A stretch of 64,000 bases of DNA from the NCBI RefSeq assembly GCF_037975245.1, contig NC_092566.1, positions 18,263,001 to 18,327,000 on the forward strand. Direction: 5' to 3'. This document shows positions 38,306 through 49,300 of this stretch, in pieces; within the stretch, counting starts at the first letter, position 1, and each line of letters opens with the position of its first letter. A model generated the notes under the pieces. That model saw nothing but the letters and a program-made list of their open reading frames with translations. It was not told the DNA's origin and did no database searches. The position numbers and the translations under genes were made by a program. This stretch comes from Apostichopus japonicus (lineage: Eukaryota > Echinodermata > Holothuroidea > Aspidochirotida > Stichopodidae).

Positions 38306-41300
38306 ATGATGATGATGAGGAGTGGCTTGATAACACGGATTTGCTGTTTATGCTCTCAACAGTATAATACGTACAGAGCATTACAAACAATAGCTTGCAT
38401 TAAATCTCCTGTCAGACGATACACATGTACTTCAATTCACCAAAATACCAAACTGTTGCTATGGCAACATTCATTACACCGTCTTCCGAATAGTCAGCAG
38501 ACATTAACTTGTATATCATCACTTCATAATGCAGCATTTACTCGGGAACAACTTTCTCAGAAACAAAATAACTTGCAAGGAAACTTTGGTTTCCTTCCAG
38601 TGGTTGAGTCTATGGTTTTACATCAGCAAGTCAGAGCAGAGAGTAATGGCATTGAAACAAATTCTGCACACGATTTAATCTACATACCATCGCCTGTCGA
38701 ATGGACGTATGAATTTTTAGAATATTTTCACGATGAAGTTTGTTTATCATGGTGGATGTCAATCATAGCTGCAACCATTGTCTACAAGAGCTTGCTGTCT
38801 TTCCCGTTAGCTGTTTTACAACAAAGGGTCTTTGCTCGAATAGAGAATGTTCAACCAAAGATAAACACGTATGTGGAACAGACAAAACAACAACTGGCTC
38901 TGATAGCTAAGGAGCGAAACTGGTCAAAAGCTGAACATCAAACTGAATTCAACAATGAGGTAAGTCAGACAGATGTATAATGTATTATGTAAGTAAATAT
39001 AAAATGAATCACTGGTGTTATAGCATGCAGCCTGGCTAGTTTATGATTACTTGCCTCAGGCAAGTAACCTATGCAGTTGGAGGTTTGTGTGATGTGTGCT
39101 TGTAAACAGGAGATATAAACTGAAGATGGTCTACATTAGTTCATCTTGTATAAGCTGAGGTGCTTGCCTATTATGTCATTTGAGATTGACAGAATTCAAA
39201 ATCGTTTGTTTTCTTGCCAACCATAATATGTTGTATCAAGTACTTGGAATATTAAATCATTCTGCCTACTCCATATTTCTAATGTGTTTTCTTTTCTCAA
39301 ACAGGTCAAAGACATTGTACGAGCAATCCACACAAGGGATAAGTGTCGTCCCATTCGATTGAGTTACGTTTTCTTTGCCCAGGCAGGTATCTGGGTCAGT
39401 ATAACTACAGCTCTTGGGCAGATGACAGGCTGGTATCCAGAACTCTTTTCTGCAGGTAACATGAAAGGGACGCTTCAATTCACATCGATCCCGGAGTGGG
39501 ATTGAAATGGACGTGACAAGCCTCATTGCACTCATTGTAACAGTATCCTCATAGAAGAAGGCCCTATATACAAGCTCCCCAGTGTAAATGTCTCATGTTT
39601 TCCCCTGTTGCTATAAGGTTCAGTAGGCTGCATGTAAAGGGTGCTTTCAAGTGGCACCTTGCCCACCTGTGCTACAGATCAAGACTGACATCTAACATTT
39701 ATTAGTGTAATAATTAGTGAAAAAATTAGTGAAAAAATTAAATAATTAATAAGATGTTAAATCTGTTGATATCTTGCTCCTTGTTTACTTGCAGAGCCAG
39801 ACATCGATACATTGGAATCGCTTTCTGCAGGAGGCATGCTTTGGTTTTCAGACTTAATGCAGTCCGATTTCATCCTACCTGTCATGGTTGGTTTAGTGAA
39901 TCTTGCTCTGGTCGAGGTAGGTTTGTTAATTTTGCTCAACGTATTTATGTGCCATTTACCGGCTTAGTGCCACAAACTGGCTTAGTGCCACAAACCGGCA
40001 AAAGGCCACTCAACATATGGTGTCTCAAGCTGCTAGCAAAAAGATCAGCGATACATACAATATTTTAAATTTAAGCCGTACTTACGGAGAATGAATGCCA
40101 AAATATAAACCATTCTCTTACATAATAAAAATAAAAATCAGCAGTTATTTTTACGACGCTTAAGCGACACCAATTGTAGGAGAAACCTGCAACGGTTTAT
40201 GGATTACAACTTACACATTGGGTGGCCTCCAATTCAACATTTAACTAAAATTTGGGATCTTTTCAAATAAGAAAGTCATTTCAGATGGGAAAACCATAGA
40301 TTGCTCTTGGATGAAAACCTACCTTACTATGACTCAGCCAGGTATCGAACCCAGAACCTCCCAATTTCTAAGATTCATAGCGTAAAATGCCACCACCTTT
40401 ATTCACTCGGCCACAGCACCAGTTACATTTTAAAATAGAGATTTAAAGTTTTCGATTCAGCATTTGCAAAACCCATCTCCGTTATAGAAAATAAACATTG
40501 TAATAAATCAGGAAAACATAAGCAGCAACTTTGTTGCTCATTGAGATCAGAATATTAGTAATTTTGAATCACAAGTTGTGATATTGACCTTGAAAATATG
40601 GCAGGGATATTAAAGGGATATTAAAGGGTGTGTGAAAACTCGCGCACAAAGAAACGTCTCATGCCGGTAATCTGACCTAGTTTCGAATAAGGTGTAACAG
40701 AAGTGTTAGACACCACCATCGATCCCAGAAAATACACACACAGCTTGCTATCATCGGTAATTAGACACTAGTGTACAGTCAATACATACAGCTACGGTCA
40801 ATACCCACAACACAATGTACATAGCAGCGATGGACATCTCAGGTCTAGATAAAAGATAACAAGGAATCACGTTTCATTACTGTCTGCATTTTGTAGCGAC
40901 AAGATAAAAACTTCACTTGCAAGCAATGGAAAGTTAACTTTTACAGAGGGTGGCACGCAGTTTGGTGCGAGTCTTCAATGCCTTTAAGTAATAAATAAAC
41001 ATAGTGGAATGGAGATCTCAGGATCCACAGATATTTCACTTCATTAACTCACAGCTTTGGTCAGCAAGAAGAGGTCCTCTGGAACGGATGCAGAATCGTT
41101 TTCATAATGTAGCCAGGGTCCTTGCCATAGGTACAATGCCTCTGGCCGCAATGATGCCAAGTGTAAGTAAACTGAATGGTTTATGTGTAAGTAAGGGTAA
41201 CAGCGTGAGTCGATGGGGATCCTAAGGGTTTTAATAGACTGCACTGTAATATCAGTCCTGATGTGTATGCTATTAACAGATCTCTGAATCAAAGTGATGT

Positions 41301-42070
41301 AACAGGCCTGGTTGAAGCGCTCATAAACATGTGTAGCACATCGAATGAACTTACACACTAGATGGAGGACACTAGGTTCCACTTCGCCAAACAAACAAGA
41401 ATGTGTTAATATTGACAATCAAATTTTATGATTGGTCTTTGCAAAAGGCATATACTCTGTTGCAACATGTTATGTAAAATGTAGTGTAAATGGAAACTGT
41501 CAAAACTGAAAAAGGTAAAGGATCAAGAGCCGGATCGGTTTGTGCAAGTCTATATTAGAATACAGAATGTTAATTAATTTATCACATTGCTCAATGCATT
41601 GCTATGTGATTCATTGTGTTGCAGTCCTCAAAGTCAGTTCTTTTCCATTTATACCCCCTTCTCTCTCTTTCTCCTTTTGATCTCATGTTACCCTGGCCAT
41701 GCCCTGTTGGAGAGGGTTTACTTTGTGTACCCTGGCCCTGTCCTGTCGGAGAGGGTTTACTTTGTGTACCCTGGCCCTGTCCTGTTGGAGAGGGTTTTTC
41801 TTGTGTACCCTGGCCCTGTCCTGTTGGAGAGGGTTTTTTTTCTTGTGTACCCTGGCCTGGTTAAGTTTGTCTTTCCATCTTATTTTACAGGCTATTTCAT
41901 TTTACTGGCTCGTCTCCAGTCTCTTCAACCTCGGACAGTTTGCCCTTCTCAGGAATCTTTGGATCCGAAGAAGTCTGGGAATTCCGCAGTCACCTAGCGA
42001 GATGAAACATCCACTGAAGGAGATTAAAACAGCTCTTAGGATAAAATATGAAGGAAAGAAGGTATTTTAG
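38306..42070 (+). CDS. COX18: Mitochondrial inner membrane insertase COX18, five exons
   Basis: Exons: 38306-38959, 39305-39455, 39795-39916, 41055-41162, 41891-42070 (TAG); all junctions GT-AG, phases 0,1,0,0; 404 residues. COX18 belongs to the Oxa1/YidC/Alb3 family and pushes the C-terminal tail of cytochrome oxidase subunit 2 across the inner membrane. The first 130 residues are arginine-, serine- and glutamine-rich without acids at the start, as in a long mitochondrial presequence. The conserved core begins at VEWTYEFLEYFHDE (131), with the first membrane segment at about 149-171, then the matrix loop, a second segment at about 239-258, GGMLWFSDL (about 281-289) with the third segment, and the last two in exons 4-5. 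The in-frame ATG is MMMM; the frame extends 17 codons upstream, but an acceptor-like site at 38284 argues for the start at 38306. The protein is longer than the human one (333) in its N-terminus. Confidence 0.94.
40333..40425 (-). mobile_element. tRNA-derived SINE (Leu/Ser-like head) in COX18 intron 3
   Basis: On the minus strand an A-box-like GCTGTGGCCGAGTGAATAAA and, about 70 bp later, a B-box GGTTCGATACC are seen, with the longer spacing of tRNAs that have a long variable arm (Leu or Ser). The acceptor stem does not pair, so this is a SINE rather than a tRNA gene; its tail may reach about 40250. Confidence 0.65.
40621..40987. mobile_element. Non-autonomous TTAA-flanked DNA transposon in COX18 intron 3
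   Basis: TTAA at 40621-40624 and 40984-40987 flank a 359-bp segment. Its ends are AGGGTGTGTGAAAACTCGCG and, on the other strand, AGGCATTGAAGACTCGCACC; they share AGG, TGAARACTCGC and a following CA-AAA. TTAA targets with AGG ends suggest a Kolobok-like MITE. No frame inside. Confidence 0.5.
41689..41862. repeat. 39-bp minisatellite just before COX18 exon 5
   Basis: Four copies of a unit that includes CCCTGGCCCTGTCCTGTTGG and AGAGGGTTTACTTTGTGTA, ending about 28 bp before the exon 5 acceptor (AG at 41889-41890). Confidence 0.9.
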
Positions 42071-42536
42071 CATCGCTGGGTATCTACTTAATCTTAGAGA
42101 TGATCTTTAAAGAAATGCTGTTACCAGATCACTGCCAAACTCATGTGCGATAGGGCGAGTCCTCCAAAGGCATGTGATGAATTCTTAAGTTTTCAATGAT
42201 AATGGTTAGTAATTATTCTGATCGTTGGCGATGACAGCAGACCTGTGCATCAGTTTATCTTTGATGATGTAGGATAAGAGTTAGATTCAGATGCGTGGTC
42301 GGGTCTTGGCACAATAAAGTCATCAGAAGGTGTCTTATGTACTTGCTGTTGGTAATGGCTGACAGAGAGGGAAGAAATTACATGTATTGGCTTTGATGTT
42401 ATGCCACTTGTTAAAGAAGTGTTTTGCAGTTTTGATAAATTTTCCCATTCTCTGATATTAACATCTTGTAACAGTGATCTGTTTGACTTTCATTGACTTC
42501 AAAACTGGAGTTTGCTTCCTAGGTGTGATTGGATTA

Positions 42537-42615
42537 TTCAATACATGTATAACAATTGATACATTCAATACATGTATAACAATTGATACATTCAATACAT
42601 GTATAACAATTAATG
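42537..42615. repeat. 27-bp tandem repeat, three copies
   Basis: TTCAATACATGTATAACAAT plus TGATACA repeated three times, the last copy slightly changed. Confidence 0.85.
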
Positions 42616-43156
42616 ATTCCATTAGTATGATCTATCTGAGGTGACTTCAAAGCTGATTCATTACAGATTCCTGATATTAAAAGTGGAGTATAGCCAAAAA
42701 GTTCAAAAGAAGAAAAGAATTGAAAAATCATTGATATTTGTGGAAGTAACAAGTGGAAAAACTTAAAAGCATAAATTACTTCAAATGTTGCAAAAATATG
42801 ATACCATGTGTGTGACAATGCATCCTTAAGCATATAAAAAAATTCTCATGGGGGAAGAGGATACCTGCTCCCCCCCCCCCCAGACATCTTCTCCAGGGCA
42901 TAGTATCTGCCACTGGAAGGAGTGTCAAGCTTCTGCTATAATAATTGACAGTTGAAGGTGGTGGAGATAAAGGTAGTGATTCTTTAACAGTACAAAAGCT
43001 TGGCAGCAGAACAAGTAATGGTATTGTTTTTCTCTTGCAATGTAATTTCTACTCAATATTGTTATTTTTTTTAAAGACAGCTGTACAACGTTAATTTCTC
43101 TGGTATAATCTTGCTTACAAATTCATGTTTTGGAATGAATGCAGAAATACTGAAAC

Positions 43157-43162
43157 AATAAA
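43157..43162 (+). terminator. Possible distal polyadenylation signal of COX18
   Basis: AATAAA in ACAATAAAATATT. A nearer candidate is at about 42312. Use cannot be decided from sequence. Confidence 0.3.
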
Positions 43163-43297
43163 ATATTAGTATGAAATATCTTATAATATGTTTTATCTTG
43201 TTAACTTTCTTTTTATCTGTTTGCAGTATTACATAAAAAATAAATAGTTCTCTAGATGGATTCTAACATTTCTTTAAAGACCTAATATTATGTCATC

Positions 43298-43303
43298 TTT
43301 ATT
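43298..43303 (-). terminator. Possible polyadenylation signal of the EFA6/PSD gene
   Basis: AATAAA on the minus strand, 3.0 kb after the TAG of the last EFA6/PSD exon and only about 140 bp from the facing COX18 candidate signal. Confidence 0.3.
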
Positions 43304-46300
43304 ATTTATATCTTATCTTTATAGGCTATTTATCAGATCACAATATAATAGAAGGGTTTATTGTATGATAAACAAAATACCTCTAAACATGTAATCTGTA
43401 TGGTAGTATAATATTTACAACTGAACGACAGGGCCATGTCTAGGATGGATAAAGACCCAATAGGATGCATGGATAATATTTTGTGAACATAAAAACTTTG
43501 CCTAAAATACAGTAAACATAAAAACACTTGAATATTTGGCTGGCATATGTACTATGTAGCAATGCACACTTAAATTTAAATCGATGCATAAACTTAAAAC
43601 TGATTAGCAGATCTTGCCTCTTTCCTTTGTAAACATTTCACTTTTCACATCATCGTAAGTAGAGATGGCGGACAACTCACACATAGTGAATAGTAAGGTT
43701 TAGTAAACTAATGTATTAATTGCATCATAATGTTATGTTTTCCACACACAGTCACACTTACTCTTTGCTGTAAGTAATATTTCATCTTGTTTTGTTTATA
43801 TGAAAAGTATATAATGCTAAAATGTGACCAACTTTTGACGTTATAAGCCAGCAGCAAATACCAATTTTTGAGAATCAAGTAGAGTAGAACCTAATCACTG
43901 AAAGAGCTTATAGGCCCGAGGAGGATGCTTTTACAAGTCCCAGACTCTACAACAAAAAAACACATACATTTACTTTTTTGCTCCATAGCCAAATTCTGGG
44001 GAACAACTGATGCATACAATAGTTGCTATCAAAGAAAAATTTGAAAAAGGTTAAATTTATTGTTAGTTCCTTAAAATTCATGAAATCATCAAAATTGTCA
44101 TTTAATTTAATAGAACACAATATAATTACATCTTCATGTTTCCACCTACATTTGGGACTTAACAGAAGCTGTAAGCATTCTAAAAGTGACAGTAGTCATT
44201 AAAATAGATAAATGTATAAAAAGTATGATATTCTCTCATCCAGATCAAACAACACTGTTCAAAGATTATCTTTCAAAATGAAACCATAAATACCAATATT
44301 TTTGTTCATTTCTGAAACAAACTGTTATAAACATTGCTATAAGCATTGAATGCACCTGACATATATAATCAGTTTTGTTCCTTAGCTGTCTGTTAATATT
44401 TATTCAAAAACACATATCAAATGACTAAACCATTGCAGTGTTGTTAATTCAAATTTGACCATTTATGCCAATAATTTGACTAAAAAGGTTCCCAAAGGGA
44501 CGACAATACTGAATATAACCAAGTGTGACACTCAAAAACTGCATGTAATGACACTCTATTGTAGGTAGGACTTTCCTAACATTAAGTGTGTATGTCATGC
44601 CCATGAAACAACTTGTAATACACACTGACCAACCAACAGAAGTCAATTTTCTCTCTTTCCAATAATGTAAATTTCATCCTTAATATTTCTCTCTGGTATT
44701 AAACCTAATACTTGTGAGGGGTTTCTTAAACAACACCCCATAGGTGCAAACGCCAACCTATAAAAAGGGGGCGTGGAGGGAGGGCTTTGCAGGCCATGTA
44801 GATCACAAAGGAAAACTTCTGACAGAGCAGATTTAGAATGGTGCAAAAGAATTTTCCTGATGTCATCTTTGTAACATAATATTTAATCTACAGAAAAACA
44901 TGCCCAAACAGTAGGAAAAAGATTTGCAAATGTTTTATATTCACAACTGATTCTTTGAAACTATCAGATGTCCTTATCAAGTTTGAAATTGAAGACCAAG
45001 ACTCACCTATTTAATTCTTCGCTTAGAGCAGTTTGGACTGCTAATCAATAACCACAGTTTTGCTCTATATTCAAACAGTGTACTAAGCTGTTAATACCAA
45101 ATGGAAGCGTTGTTATTGTGAAACGAGTAAAACAACAATAGATCAAATAAATGCAGCTTAAATTTGAGACACTTCAAACGAAAATAATTTAAAAAGCTGA
45201 CACTGAGTATACGACACGTGACACAGCAGAAGCATTTAAAAAAAGAAATGAAATATTAGAAGCTTGAGTGTCATGTAGCAAGCAAACAAGAGGGGGGGGT
45301 CAATAAACAGATCATGTGACTCATTTACCACTGCTACATCTCTTCCCACAACCCCCCACCACCCCCACCCTTATCAAAGTGAATATTGAGTTCTATTTGT
45401 AATATTGCTGTGTGCCTGATTCAAGTTTCTTAAGTATTAATAATTCCAGACATGTCACTTACCACCCCCTTCATCCCACAACACATGCTCAGATATAATA
45501 TATGCACTGTATGATACTAACCATCTCTCATCATTGAACGAAGTCACTTTGGCAGAATCAGTTCATGTCACTAAAAGGTCAAACTCAAAAGACAAACGGA
45601 CTGACTGGTCTGGCAATGGGGCAAATCCCGAGCAATAGAGGGGCCCACTGGTATCCATAACCTGATCAAGTGCAATATTTAGTATGCTTCTGCACAAGGA
45701 GTGTGTCAAATTTGTAGGACATGTCCATATTTAGGTGGAGGGGGCACAATGTTCACGTGGTCCAGATCACAGGCAGTCCCCCTGCATTTCTCAACCAGTC
45801 CGACAATCACACCGTGATCAGAGTAGAATTAATTTGACTGCATCAGGTACTTTATCAAAGGGGTACACAATGGAGGAGAGGGGGGGGGGGTGGATCGGTT
45901 ATTCAGATGCTTAATCACAGCAAAAGGAAGAATCTTTAGATGAAGTTAGTTAGATTACTGCTAGAGCCTAATCTATGTACTGGCAGTGAGGAAACATTCA
46001 CATGTTTATTCAAAACATTACAGAAGACAAAACCAAATACTCTGCTAGTTGTGAAAGCCATCAACTTGAAAACATTCAAATTTTCTGGCACTATTTTTTT
46101 TTGGTCAACATGGTAACAGGTGTGAGGAGTTGGTTTTCTTCTGACCCCATACTTGCAGACACTTAACCCTGGGTAGACAGTTATGTCCCAAGTAGAAAGG
46201 ATAGATACATTTAAGAGGTGTACGGGGGAGGGGGGGGTGGAGGATTGTCACCACAGCTTAGCAGAGAAGCCATGCAAGCAACATAAACTAGGAACAGGCA

Positions 46301-46328
46301 AGAGAGGACGATCAAGGTCAAAGGTTGA

Positions 46329-49300
46329 CTACAGCTTGGTGTCAAAGTTCATCTCATTAACGTGTAAGTGGTGGAGGATCTCGTAGTCCACACTGGCCAA
46401 GCTCTCAGTATCATCATCGTCATCATCGCCACTACTTGCACTGTCTGAATCCTGGAGGATGTTAATGAACAGAAAAAGGCTTGCTAAAAGCAGCATCAGT
46501 CAAAACTGGCTGGAGAATTTATGCACATGCACATGAATAGAAAAATAATAATAATAATGGTGTCATCATGCAAAAAAAATTAAAATATTTTGACAAAAAG
46601 TTAAAAAGGTTACCTTTTTAATAGTCCCAGTTATTTTCTGTTAGCAAAATTATCGAAAGGTACTAACTGGTGGGGGTTACCTTGGGTTATAAATTATTAA
46701 AAGGTAACTGGTGGGGGTTACCTTGGGCTAAAACTTGCTCAGGCACAAGAATACTGATGACAGAGGGGCAACTGTTATTCAGAACGGTATGGACCCATTA
46801 CCACACCTTATTCAAATTTAAAGAGTAAACTGATTAATTTTCATGAGGTCAGTTTCTCAGATGCAACACAGAACTCACACCAGGAAGACATAACAAGTTA
46901 ATGGCCTCACATACATTACAAAATTTGACAAGGATAAATGGTATCAAATGTTACCTTCCAAGTGTGTGCTTGTTTGCTTACAAGAACCTATGGATTGAGC
47001 TAATAGAATTCATAAAGCAAAAGATTAACATTTAGGGCTGCACTGAGGAGCTTTTCTCATCATCAACATTAAAATTCAAGGAGAATTCCAGAGAATTTTG
47101 CCAATTTTTAAGAACTGTGACTATTGTCTTTTCTTAGACGAAAAATTCTGGCTGAGGTTATCTATTAAAGAATTTTCCCTCAGTGAGATATTCAAATATT
47201 TACATCCACTCCCTCCTCAATGTCTGGTATGACTAATGACAGATAAGAGCACAATTTGTAGATTTAAATAGTGGCCAATGAGGAAGATGACTTTTAGGAT
47301 CAAACAAGGGGTGAGGGGAGGGTGTGGGGTAGGGGGTGAGGGTGACATACATTCTAGTAACATCAATGAGATGCGAGTGTAAACTACTGGGGATGATACC
47401 AGACCGATTTTTCACTTTTAAGGTTAAATGTCATGCAATGAGCAAAACTAACAAGCAGAAGAATAAATAAAATATGAAAATAATTTTCAATAATTTTACC
47501 AAAAATGAAGGTATTATACAAACCTGCTTTCAATGAAGTTAACTTGTTAATAATTTGAAATATATTGGAAAACCAACATGTTCAGTCAATTTTAATTCAA
47601 TTGCGGCTGGGTTTAAACTGTGTGTTATAATATCTTAATCAATCAAGTGAGAAAATGTGATGTTCTTTCCCAAAATAAGATCATATCTTGCAACACTGGC
47701 AAATTCCTGATGTAATTTCAGATAACTTCATGATTATTCATCAATATTCATTCATATTTCAGATTATTCATGAATATTCACGAGCAGATACATTCTTCAA
47801 GGAAACCTCCATGTTGTGCAATAACAACCTTCCAAATGGATTTCAATGTCTTGCTTCAACCATCAGTTATGATCAAGTTTAATCAAAATTTGTTTAGGCT
47901 TCAGAAAAAAAAAACAGATACTATTTTCCTTATGATATGAATAATAATTTCCGAAGAATAACATCATATCTTTCAGATAGCAGGAGCTCATAGTGCAATG
48001 GTGTACCTTGCATTCTTAGTGAAAAGCATCGTTTATTGTGATAAGTTGCTGTGAATGTATCGATGAAACTTCAAATTATGATATGAAACAAGCTAAAAAA
48101 TTAGGGTTGGATTTTTGTGTGCTTTCATTGTACTTTTTCAGTTGAATGCCTATTTTTTTATAATACTTGTTGCAGTTAAAATCATCACAATGATACATAT
48201 TCAACTATTGCATTCTTAGATGAAGGATGGAGCCAAGCAGATGATGATATGTAAATGAGGAAACTCTCTTACAGAGCTTGCAGACAAGATTGAAGAAGTT
48301 ATGGTAAATATAGTAGAATGGATGGATTGAATAATTCCTTGAAGCTTTAGCTGAGAATAAGGCCAGCTGGTTAAAAGCAACACGGCGACTTAACAGGCTG
48401 CCATATCTCTGAAGGGTGAGGCTTTATACCTGCTCTTCATCCTATGTAAATTTATGTACTACCTAACGATAGGATATGCTTGGGATTAGTTATTAATGAT
48501 GAGTCAAGGGTAGTAATTAAACCATCAATACCTACCATGAGTGGCTTACAGTGTATATTGTGCTGCATTGTCGAGGCACTCATCTGCTTATGCTAATTCT
48601 ATATGACTACTGTGCCTAGCATCAGGGCAGCTTTACAAACACTGCTCTGGAATGGTGGGTCAATATTTATTGCCTTATTTTAAATAGAAGTCTTTATACA
48701 TTGCCATGCAAGTGTATGGCTTTAATGGTTACATAATGTAGCTAAAAATAACCACTCTTAAAAGAAAAATAATACTTCACTGTTATCTACAGGGTAATGT
48801 AATTTACAGTAATGTAATTATTGATGTAATCAACAGTTCTAATTTCATTAGCATGTCTACAATAATGTAATCATTAGTATAATATATGTAATGCAAAGTA
48901 ACATAATTATTAGTAGTCATTAGTGTAATATATGTAATCTACAATAATGTAATCATTAGGATTATATATGTAATCCACAGTTACATAATTATTACTATAA
49001 TAGATGTAATCTACAAAAATATAATTATTAGTATAATAGATGTAATCCACAATGTTATCATTAGTATAATATATGTAATCTACAATAATGTAATCATTGT
49101 AAGTATGTAATCTAGAAATGTAATTAGTATAATATGTTATCCACAATAATGTAATCATTAGTATAAAATATGTAATCCATACTAATGTTATTAGTATAAT
49201 ATATGTAATCCACAATAATGTTATTAGTAAAATATATGTAATCCACAATACTGTTATTAGTATAATATATGTAATCCACAATGTTATTAGTATAATATAT

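Larger units (their letters stand above)
42071..46328. other. Tail-to-tail region between COX18 and EFA6/PSD; 3' UTRs expected
   Basis: No coding exon seen. Plus-strand AATAAA occurs at about 42312 and 43157; minus-strand AATAAA at 43303-43298. The two genes probably end close to 43.1-43.3 kb. A strong TATA-like CCTATAAAAAGGGGGCG lies at about 44756-44772 with no frame behind it. C/G homopolymer runs lie at 42870-42881, 45292-45299 and 45880-45890. Confidence 0.45.
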
